From Cytophagales bacterium (GTDB lineage: Bacteria > Bacteroidota > Bacteroidia > Cytophagales > Cyclobacteriaceae): 7,545 bases of DNA. This document shows, in pieces, positions 1 through 6,618 of this stretch. Position numbers and translations under genes: made by a program. Below the pieces are notes generated by a model. The model had not been told where the DNA came from. It made no database searches and saw only the letters and a list, made by a program, of their open reading frames with translations. How positions within the stretch are numbered: position 1 is the stretch's first letter; each line of letters begins with the position of its first letter. The stretch lies in the NCBI GenBank assembly GCA_020063545.1, contig JAGUUF010000388.1, positions 1 through 7,545 of the forward strand, written 5' to 3'.

Positions 1-1416
1 CCTGAACGTTGGAATAACCGAGCCATTGGAGCCCAGCACATTGCCAAACCGGGTGGTAATAAACTGAGTATGGTGCAGGCTCTCGCCCGAAAGTTTGTTG
101 GAGAATGACTGCACATATATTTCGGCAATGCGTTTTGAACAACCCATCACACTTGATGGATTGACCGCCTTATCCGTAGAAACCATCACAAATTTCTCGG
201 CATTAATGGCAACAGCGAGATCCGCAATTATCCGGGTACCAAAAACATTGGTAAAAATAGCTTCTGACGGATTTGACTCCATTACCGGTACGTGTTTGTA
301 CGCAGCAGCATGGAAAATGATTTGCGGATGGGTTGATTTCAGCAGATTTTCCATGCGCAACTGATTTGTAATATCCGCCACAAAAAACTGAAGTTTCACA
401 TTCAGGTTGAGGTCCCGGAGTTCGCATTCCAGTTCGTAGAGCGGGGTTTCTGCCTGGTCAATCAGAATTAACGATTGGGGGTGGTATTGTATCAATTGCC
501 TGGCCAGTTCACCGCCAATTGAACCGGCTGCACCCGTTACACAAATGCGTTTATTGAAAAGAGAGGACATTAACGAATCCTCACCAATTTTGATAACATC
601 CCGACCAAGGAGGTCATCTATGTTTACCTCTTTCAATTGATGAATCCGGAACTCACCTTTAACCCATTTCTCAGCGGCAGGCACTATTCGGACTTTAATA
701 TGATTGGAAAGACAGGCCTCAACAATTTCGTTTTTACGATCGTTGGTGATATCCTTAACGGCAATAATCAATTGCTGAATATTCAACCGCTCTACCACAT
801 TGGTAAATTCCGACCAATGATAAATCTTCACTCCATTTATAACCTTATTTGTTTTATTGCTGTCGTCCTCAAAGAAACCAACAACTTTAAATTTACTTTC
901 ACTATCTGTTTCAATAACACTCCGGGTAATCATCCCTAATGATCCGGCACCAAAAATGATTACATTGGCTTTCTTAACAATATCGCCTTTATAGTAAGCG
1001 AAGATTGTTTTAACCAGCAGGCGATAATAAAACAGGAACAGGAAGGAAGTAAAAAATGTAATCAACAATACAGAATAAGGGATTACATTCTTTCCAACAT
1101 TGTAATAGTAAAGCAGGTTGGCAAGAACGGCAAGAAGCAGGCTAAGGCCCGAAGCATACATGATGCGAAGCCCATCCTCTACGCCAGTGTAACGTACAAT
1201 GCCCGCATAACTTCGGGTTACAAGGGTGGCAATAAGTCCGCAAAAAGACGTTAACAAAAGTCCATAGCCGGGACTGAATTCATTGATTTCCGCTAAATCG
1301 AAGTTAAACCTGAGCAGGTATCCCAATGCTGTTGCTACAACAATTACCAGGATATCAATAAAAATAATTATCCATCGCGGCAGGATGGTCAGGCGATTGA
1401 TAAACCGTGCAAGCAA
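1..1416 (-). CDS. CapD/FlaA1/PglF-type membrane-bound nucleotide-sugar 4,6-dehydratase, C-terminus cut by window edge
   Basis: Reading the minus strand from 1416 gives 472 uninterrupted codons that run off the left edge. Four hydrophobic segments come first, at about residues 16-33, 53-71, 87-104 and 113-132. Next is a Rossmann-like domain with GAGSLG at 156-161. Then comes the extended-SDR catalytic domain with TGAAGSIG (294-301), YKHVPVMESNP (from 373) and STDKAVNP (413-420). Met424 and Lys428 form MxxxK in place of the usual SDR YxxxK, as is typical of FlaA1/PglF enzymes. Known members oxidise and dehydrate UDP-GlcNAc to the 4-keto-6-deoxy sugar, the first step towards bacillosamine and related sugars. 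The family is usually about 620-650 residues, so roughly 150-180 are missing. The start is the TTG at 1416: an in-frame stop lies at 1431-1429, and the first in-frame ATG would remove the first two membrane segments and reach into the third. The gap to the upstream small gene is only 12 bp, suggesting co-transcription. The exact substrate is inferred; pglF or capD would both be reasonable symbols. Confidence 0.93.
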   Translation of the reverse strand, partial: MLARFINRLTILPRWIIIFIDILVIVVATALGYLLRFNFDLAEINEFSPGYGLLLTSFCGLIATLVTRSYAGIVRYTGVEDGLRIMYASGLSLLLAVLANLLYYYNVGKNVIPYSVLLITFFTSFLFLFYYRLLVKTIFAYYKGDIVKKANVIIFGAGSLGMITRSVIETDSESKFKVVGFFEDDSNKTNKVINGVKIYHWSEFTNVVERLNIQQLIIAVKDITNDRKNEIVEACLSNHIKVRIVPAAEKWVKGEFRIHQLKEVNIDDLLGRDVIKIGEDSLMSSLFNKRICVTGAAGSIGGELARQLIQYHPQSLILIDQAETPLYELECELRDLNLNVKLQFFVADITNQLRMENLLKSTHPQIIFHAAAYKHVPVMESNPSEAIFTNVFGTRIIADLAVAINAEKFVMVSTDKAVNPSSVMGCSKRIAEIYVQSFSNKLSGESLHHTQFITTRFGNVLGSNGSVIPTFR

Positions 1417-1428
1417 GGGTGTTGCTGT

Positions 1429-1629
1429 TTATTGTTGTTTATTACGATTCCTGATATCAAGAAACCGCTTTATTCCAAACGCACCACCGATGGCCAATAG
1501 AACCCATATACCCCCAATCGGAACAGGCTGGCCGCCTCCGGGATCACCGCCACCACCCGGCTGGGCGTATACTGCCGGTAATATTACTAACAGAAACGAA
1601 ATATAGAGTAGACCTTTTAGTTTATTCAT
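1429..1629 (-). CDS. Small exported protein with exosortase-type (PID-CTERM-like) C-terminal sorting signal
   Basis: This 66-residue protein begins at an ATG. Residues 1-22 look like a signal peptide: Lys3 and Lys5, a hydrophobic core, then V-Y-A before Gln23. A short Gly/Pro-rich linker (24-36) contains GGGGDPGGG. The C-terminus has three parts: P-I-G-G at 37-40, a hydrophobic stretch at about 41-53, and a basic tail with Lys54, Arg55, Arg60, Arg62 and Lys64. That order of motif, helix and basic cluster is the layout of exosortase and archaeosortase substrates. From memory it resembles the short Bacteroidota proteins annotated as PID-CTERM domain proteins, although here the Asp of P-I-D-G-G is absent. 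The gene lies 32 bp after the giant secreted-protein gene and 12 bp before the dehydratase gene, so it is probably in the same operon. Almost no mature protein would remain after sorting, so its job is unknown. A simple small membrane protein is the alternative. No exosortase gene is visible in the window. Confidence 0.75.
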   Translation of the reverse strand: MNKLKGLLYISFLLVILPAVYAQPGGGGDPGGGQPVPIGGIWVLLAIGGAFGIKRFLDIRNRNKQQ

Positions 1630-1661
1630 CGATTAAAGAGGTAAGCCAACTGCAATTAACG

Positions 1662-1913
1662 TTAATACTTAACTACTTTTTGAGTCACTATTCCTTCTTT
1701 GGTTAAAACTTTAATCAGGTAAACCCCTGAATCAAAAGCACTCACATCCAAGTCTGAATACGTGAGCAGTCCATTTCTTTCAAATGGCACCGTCTTTATA
1801 GTTCGGCCTGAAAAATCCAGGATTGTGATGCTCTTAACATTCACTGAATTAACTATCAGTTTTAGAATATCCTTAACCGGGTTTGGATAACAACTCAAAT
1901 TAAGCGTCTTGTT
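1662..1913 (-). other. T9SS type A C-terminal sorting domain (Por_Secre_tail-like) of the giant protein
   Basis: This codes for residues 1495-1577. The domain shows the family's typical landmarks: a YPNPV start (Tyr1503 onward), a central hydrophobic strand ending in D-F-S-G-R, a D-L-D-V-S-A-F-D-S-G-V-Y-L-I-K-V block, and a final hydrophobic/basic strand ending VVKY. In characterised T9SS substrates this domain directs passage through the outer-membrane translocon and is then removed, often with attachment to A-LPS. Which of these fates applies here cannot be read from the sequence. Confidence 0.93.
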
Positions 1914-4900
1914 TTCTTCAACCGGTAGAGGTCTTTTCGTTAGCCTGAACCGGGAACTTACTACCGCATCTAAGCCTTCCATCTCAAACTCATATGCACC
2001 ATTTGCAATTTTAGTTGCAATACCAAGTTTATTGTCAACAAGGTAATACTCGTTATAATCATTCACTCCTCCTATGGGCTCAAATCCAAGTTTATAACTG
2101 CCTGATTTTTCCCCGAAAACGGATATTGGAATATCATCAAAATTATCCCTGCGTATTGCAATATGGCCCAATCTAGCACCTGTATTGTTTATAAGAGCAA
2201 CTGAAAGTCTTTCAATGCCCAATTGCAACTTGGGTGAATTCTTCCCATTATTCATACCGGTGATTTCTTCATCATCAAATATTATAAAAGAATTGTCAGC
2301 AAATTCGCCCTGAGAAAGTGAAACCCTGATAGCAGGAACATCAGCTATTTGACGGTAATAACTCCCGCTTCCGGCAGTTGATTTCGCCTGCTCGTTAATG
2401 GTTATGGATGCTGCTCCGGGGGTTGGCGCATACACCCAGAACCCCTGACCTAGTGCAATTACGCCATTTGTCAGATCGCCTACCAGGGTATTTGCGTTAA
2501 ATGAATGCCATACACGGCCGACTACATCCCAGACCCATACAGTTGGATCAATATTCGTTCGGCTCCATCCGGCACCATTATTCCACTGAATGGCCGAAGG
2601 ATACGGATTGCCTACCAAATTCCACCCGTCAGCGGAGGGAACCCCATTTGATGTATGCGTAATTGAATTACTGGCCGGGGTGGTAACAATTCCGAGGTTT
2701 ATGCTTCCGCGGTTAATAGTTCCCCTGAAACTCACGGTTGTATTGGCAACTCCATTCCACATGTAGGCATCATAGCCTACACCGGGAACAAGGGTTTCGG
2801 CATTGGAAGTAGTAATCCAGGCCTTATATCCCTGATTGATAATTCCGGGATCGGCCTCCCGGTAATACCGAAGGTTATGCCCATTATTCACACAGCCGGT
2901 GCAGGGAAAGGAAGTTCCGGTAAAGCCACCCGTAACCGGGAAGGTGCCTAACGGAACAGCTGCCTGAAGTTGCGAAACTGGTCCGTTTGATATCGGAGTA
3001 GAAATAAATCGATCAAAATTATCGGCCGGCCTGAAAAACCGCTGGACCGTAACATTACCTAAAACCTGGGCACTGGCCGGGAGTTCGGCAATACTTCCAT
3101 CCTGAGCAGGGGAATCGCTGGTAGAAAGCAGGGTAAGAATTGCCGTATTGGCACTTCCATCCGCATCAAGCTTTGCGGATGGTCCAAGCGTTAATATGCC
3201 GATAAGATTCACATCACTCTCAACACTTACCGATACCGGTGAAGTGCCATTTGTAATGGTTAAATTATTAAAGGTTGTCGCAGGTGCACTACCTGAAATA
3301 TTCTGAAGTACAGACCCGGTAAAAGAAACCGTTGAGGTGCCGCAGTTGAAGGTTCCGTTGTTAGTGAAGTTTCGGGTGAGTGCAAAATTTACCGATGCAG
3401 TTAGGGTGCCCGAAATAATTAAATTCCCGAATGTTGTAGTACTTGACCCCGCTAAGATGCTTACTCCGTTGAATGTGGTGGTTCCACTATTATTATTAAA
3501 TGTTCCGTTATTGGTAAAATTACCCGAAACGGTAAGTCCTGAGGAGGCCGATGAATTTGGTGCATTAAACGTACCGGAATTGGTGAGCGAACCTGTTGTA
3601 ACATTATGACTTCCGCTTGAGAGGGTTCTTCCGCTATTCAAGATACTCGTTGCATTCAAAACTGTAACTGACTGGTTAAGCGAAACAATTGTGCCGCTAT
3701 TGGTGTCCACCGTAAGGCTTCGTAAAATACCGGATGCCGGTATTTCAAGGCCTGTAGTTTGATTACCGGTAACATAAATCAGGTTCCACGGACCACCCGA
3801 GGGAGAAGCCGTTATAAGGGAGGCATTGCTGGAGCGGGTTATGGTCGCATCCGAATTAACCGTCAGGTTCCCGCCTGGATTACTCAGGATGCCCCTTGTT
3901 AACGTAAGTGCATTGGTTATGGTTTGCGGAGAACTTACAGTAAGTGAAGTACCTCCATTGGTCTTATCCAACGTGACATTAAAAAATAATGTATTGGTGG
4001 TGCCCGTCAATACACGCGACCCCGTATTGCCCGAAAAGTAAACAACCCCTGACCCAGCATTGAATGTACCGTTGTTTGTAAAACTTCCCTGGACCCGCAG
4101 CGTTGCAGGGCCCGTCATGGAAGCACCTGCATTAATAACAATATTGATAAAATCAGTTGTGTTTATAGCCGTTCCCGATAGTACGGAGGTACCCACAAAA
4201 TTCATAGTACCTGTTGTACCCGGAAAAAAGCCCCCGTTATTGACAAAGTCTCCTGCAATACCAAGGTTGATGTTGGTGGCCGTTAATGTTCGGGAGGAGT
4301 TTATCTGGATATGGTTAAATACCGTTGTGTTGATATTGGTTCCGCTAAGTGACGTGGTGCCGTTAAAAGTTGTAGTTCCCGACCCTGCATTATATGTTCC
4401 ATTTACCGTAAAATTTCCCGTTAAAATAAAATTGGATGACGGAACAAGTGTTGTACCTGAATTTATCGTAACATGATTGAAGTTGGTAGTGTTAATAGTT
4501 GATCCTGATAACGTGCAGGTTGTTCCCCTGAACACAACCGTGCCCGATCCGGCCGTAAACGTTCCGTTGTTTGTAAAATTGCCATTAACATTGAGCGTTG
4601 CCGGTGCCGTAACAGCCCCTGCTGAGGTAATAACCACGTTATTAAAAATTGCGGTATTTATTGCTGTACCTGAAAGAGCAGACGTACCACTGAAACTTAT
4701 AGTGCCATTATTGTGGGTAAACGTTCCATCTAATACAAAATTACCACCTACTGTCAGGCCGGTTGATGCCGCTGAAGTCGGGGCACTGAAAATTCCGGTA
4801 CAGGAAAATGAACCAACCGAAACATTGTTTGTGCCACATGTAAACGTACGTGCATTGGATGGAATTGAGAATGCATTTAGTACGTCAATATTCTGAGTCA

Positions 4901-6395
4901 GGGTAACTGTAGTACTTGAGTTTGTATTAATTGTAAGCGAATTCAAAATACCTGAGGCAGGTATTTCAAGCCCGGTTGATTGAGAAGTGCCGGTATAGAT
5001 AAGGTTCCATGGGCCACCGGAAGGACTGGAGGTAGTAATAGAGGCTGCATTCGATTTAGTAATGGTGGCTCCGCTGCTCAGGGTAAGATCTCCGGCAACA
5101 ATACTAAGCATGCCCGCAGTAAGATTTAATGCATTAGTCAAGGTAACCGCGGAGTTAATGGTTGCTGAAACACCTGCATTTGATTTGTTCAATGTAAGTG
5201 TATTCAACTGGCTGCCGCCCGCAAACGTAAGCGGGGAGGTATGTGCAACAGATCCCGTAAGGATAAGCGTTGAAGAAGCATCAGACGACAACACCCCGCC
5301 CGAAGAAGTGTAATTGGCCGCCATGGTTAATGACTGCCCTTCAAAAAAAAGCGTTGTAGCGTTTTGCTGAATTACAGGACCGGTAATGGATATAGACCCG
5401 TTATAATCAATTGAACCGGCATTCAGCACCAGATCCCTAACCGTATTCCCGGTATTGTTAAACACGACATTCCCGGAAACGGTTAATCGGGTAGTAACAT
5501 TAACCGGACTCGGAAAAGTTACCGTATTGGCCGGCTTGGTTATCGTTAAATTCCCGACAGTCTGCGTGCCAGCGGGTGAAGGAAAAGTATAATCACTGCT
5601 GCCGCTAAGGGTAACATTTACATTCGGGCCTGCAAGAGAAATAAAATTTGCACCCGGTGTAATAGTACCGGTTAGCAATAAGGTCCTGACTGTTACTGCA
5701 TCACTAACAATGTTCAGGTCGCCAGCAGTAAGCACTAACTCACCGGAAATATACAAGGTACCACCCCCGGAGAAGTTAGAACCGCAGGCAGGATTAAAGG
5801 TAACACTGTTACTATTGTTTATTTCCGTTGTAACATTGGACGTAAAGTTACCGGGGTGCCCGCTGCCGATGAATTGCGCCCCCGCACCTTCATATACTAC
5901 ACGCGAACCTGACGAAAACGTCCGTGTGCCGCTGATGCGCAAATTCCCCACAGAAGTACCGGTAACCAAGGCACCGGTGGAGTTCAGAGAGCCGGTACGC
6001 AGTATTCCATTTAAAACCATGTTGCCTGCTCCTGACAAAAATGATTCGCCACGAAGATCGATAGTGCCATTAATCGTGATGTCATTACCGGCTCCGTTGT
6101 TAATGCCCAGGTCAATACCATCATTCACGACAACCGTACCCCCGGTGTTGATCACCGTCTGATCGATTGTTACCCCGGCAGTAACCGTTACGGTATGCGA
6201 ATTCTGGATTGTAATAGTGCCCGAAGACGAAGTAGGGGTATTGCTGGTAAGCTGCCAGGTTCCTCCGATGAATTCTTCCCAGGTGGTGGATTGATTCCAA
6301 TCACCGGATTGCCTTGACCGGAAATCATTCTGAGCCAACGCGGGCAATACTGTTCCGCTGACAATAAGAAGGAGTAGAAACCGGTAAATTCTCAT
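1662..6395 (-). CDS. Giant T9SS-secreted repeat protein with predicted beta-solenoid body and type A sorting domain
   Basis: This 1577-residue protein begins at the ATG at 6395. A TTG four codons upstream (6407) is in frame, but it would only add N-F-T ahead of a complete signal peptide. Residues 1-21 are the signal peptide (basic R2 and R5, Leu-rich core, A-L-A before Gln22). The N-terminal region holds a D-W-N-x-S-T-T-W-E motif often seen at the start of Bacteroidota solenoid proteins. The body to about residue 1060 is rich in Ser, Thr, Asn and Gly, with repeated G-N-F-T-N-N-G-T-F units and strand-turn periodicity fitting a beta-helix. A Trp-rich module follows, with GWNLVGNPYPSAIQW at 1257-1271. 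The last 80 or so residues, from C-Y-P-N-P (1502-1506) to GVYLIKV and a terminal VVKY, are a T9SS type A tail. The predicted fate is export by Sec, crossing the outer membrane by T9SS, and surface attachment or release. No catalytic motif is visible. An adhesin or matrix role is inference. Confidence 0.93.
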   Translation of the reverse strand: MRIYRFLLLLIVSGTVLPALAQNDFRSRQSGDWNQSTTWEEFIGGTWQLTSNTPTSSSGTITIQNSHTVTVTAGVTIDQTVINTGGTVVVNDGIDLGINNGAGNDITINGTIDLRGESFLSGAGNMVLNGILRTGSLNSTGALVTGTSVGNLRISGTRTFSSGSRVVYEGAGAQFIGSGHPGNFTSNVTTEINNSNSVTFNPACGSNFSGGGTLYISGELVLTAGDLNIVSDAVTVRTLLLTGTITPGANFISLAGPNVNVTLSGSSDYTFPSPAGTQTVGNLTITKPANTVTFPSPVNVTTRLTVSGNVVFNNTGNTVRDLVLNAGSIDYNGSISITGPVIQQNATTLFFEGQSLTMAANYTSSGGVLSSDASSTLILTGSVAHTSPLTFAGGSQLNTLTLNKSNAGVSATINSAVTLTNALNLTAGMLSIVAGDLTLSSGATITKSNAASITTSSPSGGPWNLIYTGTSQSTGLEIPASGILNSLTINTNSSTTVTLTQNIDVLNAFSIPSNARTFTCGTNNVSVGSFSCTGIFSAPTSAASTGLTVGGNFVLDGTFTHNNGTISFSGTSALSGTAINTAIFNNVVITSAGAVTAPATLNVNGNFTNNGTFTAGSGTVVFRGTTCTLSGSTINTTNFNHVTINSGTTLVPSSNFILTGNFTVNGTYNAGSGTTTFNGTTSLSGTNINTTVFNHIQINSSRTLTATNINLGIAGDFVNNGGFFPGTTGTMNFVGTSVLSGTAINTTDFINIVINAGASMTGPATLRVQGSFTNNGTFNAGSGVVYFSGNTGSRVLTGTTNTLFFNVTLDKTNGGTSLTVSSPQTITNALTLTRGILSNPGGNLTVNSDATITRSSNASLITASPSGGPWNLIYVTGNQTTGLEIPASGILRSLTVDTNSGTIVSLNQSVTVLNATSILNSGRTLSSGSHNVTTGSLTNSGTFNAPNSSASSGLTVSGNFTNNGTFNNNSGTTTFNGVSILAGSSTTTFGNLIISGTLTASVNFALTRNFTNNGTFNCGTSTVSFTGSVLQNISGSAPATTFNNLTITNGTSPVSVSVESDVNLIGILTLGPSAKLDADGSANTAILTLLSTSDSPAQDGSIAELPASAQVLGNVTVQRFFRPADNFDRFISTPISNGPVSQLQAAVPLGTFPVTGGFTGTSFPCTGCVNNGHNLRYYREADPGIINQGYKAWITTSNAETLVPGVGYDAYMWNGVANTTVSFRGTINRGSINLGIVTTPASNSITHTSNGVPSADGWNLVGNPYPSAIQWNNGAGWSRTNIDPTVWVWDVVGRVWHSFNANTLVGDLTNGVIALGQGFWVYAPTPGAASITINEQAKSTAGSGSYYRQIADVPAIRVSLSQGEFADNSFIIFDDEEITGMNNGKNSPKLQLGIERLSVALINNTGARLGHIAIRRDNFDDIPISVFGEKSGSYKLGFEPIGGVNDYNEYYLVDNKLGIATKIANGAYEFEMEGLDAVVSSRFRLTKRPLPVEENKTLNLSCYPNPVKDILKLIVNSVNVKSITILDFSGRTIKTVPFERNGLLTYSDLDVSAFDSGVYLIKVLTKEGIVTQKVVKY
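3219..3536 (-). repeat. Two further units of the ~55-residue repeat (R6-R7)
   Basis: This codes for about residues 954-1059. Two more G-N-F-T-N-N-G-T-F type units are spaced 50 residues apart, separated from R1-R5 by the non-shared part of the second 160-residue module. R7 has Arg-Asn-Phe where the other units have Gly-Asn-Phe, and it lacks the clear L-S-G-T block, so it looks like a degenerate terminal unit. Confidence 0.8.
3447..3926 (-). repeat. Copy 2 of the 160-residue duplicated module
   Basis: This codes for residues 824-983, exactly 407 codons (1221 bp) after copy 1 with no insertion or deletion. In the two identical protein blocks, 12 of 21 codons differ from copy 1 at the third base. 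The copies have therefore diverged at silent sites while the protein was conserved. Confidence 0.9.
3936..4757 (-). repeat. Five tandem units of a ~55-residue repeat (R1-R5)
   Basis: This codes for about residues 547-820. Each unit runs L-x-V-x-G-N-F-x-N-N-G-T-F-x-A-G-S-G-T-x-x-F-x-G-T, then L-S-G-T-x-I-N-T-x-x-F-N-x-(I/V)-x-I-N. Anchored on the Phe of G-(N/D/S)-F, the spacings are 54, 55, 55 and 55 residues. R5 is less regular in its second half. Such units are consistent with coils of a right-handed beta-solenoid. Confidence 0.85.
4668..5147 (-). repeat. Copy 1 of a 160-residue duplicated module in the giant protein
   Basis: This codes for residues 417-576. It aligns without any gap to residues 824-983, with about 93 of 160 residues identical by hand count. 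The best-conserved blocks are S-P-S-G-G-P-W-N-L-I-Y and T-G-L-E-I-P-A-S-G-I-L. The module ends inside the first unit of the 55-residue repeat array. Confidence 0.9.
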
Positions 6396-6544
6396 AGTAA
6401 AGTTCAAATTTATTAAATTTTCAATGGTTTTAAGGCATTATCCCCGATTTTATCGCCTATCCCATCTTAATGTAACCAGCTAACACAGGTCCGGTGCTCA
6501 CAAGGCTTTACAACAGAAAATTCCGTGCAAAGTCCTTAAAAATA

Positions 6545-6564
6545 CGGATTAGGGCCTTCCCTAA
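6545..6564 (-). terminator. Weak terminator-like hairpin downstream of the aminotransferase gene
   Basis: On the minus strand, a perfect 6-bp stem (TTAGGG, loop AAGG, CCCTAA; plus positions 6549-6564) is followed four bases later by TATTTTT, which extends slightly to the left of this interval. It lies about 55 bp after the aminotransferase stop. The stem is short and half A/T, so it may only partly stop transcription or be chance. If real, the giant gene would need its own promoter in the 223-bp gap. Confidence 0.3.
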
Positions 6565-6618
6565 ACCGCCTGGCTCTTTACGATAGATTATTGATAAATC
6601 CGCATAATAGGGAGCAAA

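Noticed and set aside
95..939. Plus-strand frames at 95-364 and 637-939 and a minus-strand frame at 203-427
   Set aside because: All overlap the dehydratase gene in other frames. The dehydratase frame carries every expected motif through this stretch without a break.
1..1416. Possible frameshift or pseudogene in the dehydratase, because no complete minus-strand frame closes here
   Set aside because: Codon-by-codon translation from 1416 to 1 shows no stop and no frame change. The gene is open because it runs off the window.
1283..1606. Plus-strand 107-codon frame
   Set aside because: It lies opposite the small sorting-tail gene and the start of the dehydratase. Its Pro-rich part is simply the complement of the Gly/Pro linker codons.
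1655..1666. Perfect 12-bp palindrome ATTAACGTTAAT overlapping the stop of the giant gene
   Set aside because: It has no loop and no T-run, is A/T-rich, and there is no second copy or known operator to compare with. Chance is a sufficient explanation.
3337..6162. Several plus-strand open frames of 71-150 codons opposite the giant gene
   Set aside because: They are antisense shadows of the repetitive Thr/Asn/Gly-coding sequence. They are Val/Pro-rich mirror images with no domain, signal peptide or conserved motif, while the minus-strand frame is continuous and clearly a real protein.
1662..6395. Giant protein as a target of the known Bacteroidota O-glycosylation motif D-(S/T)-(A/I/L/V/M/T)
   Set aside because: I scanned every Asp in the protein. 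Those followed by Ser or Thr are D-T-N, D-S-P and D-S-G, so no site fits the motif despite the high Ser/Thr content.
6405..6412. TAAATTTG on the minus strand as a -7 promoter element for the giant gene
   Set aside because: It fits TAnnTTTG, but there is no TTG at the expected spacing upstream, and it would start transcription almost at the ATG. It is too weak to list as a feature.
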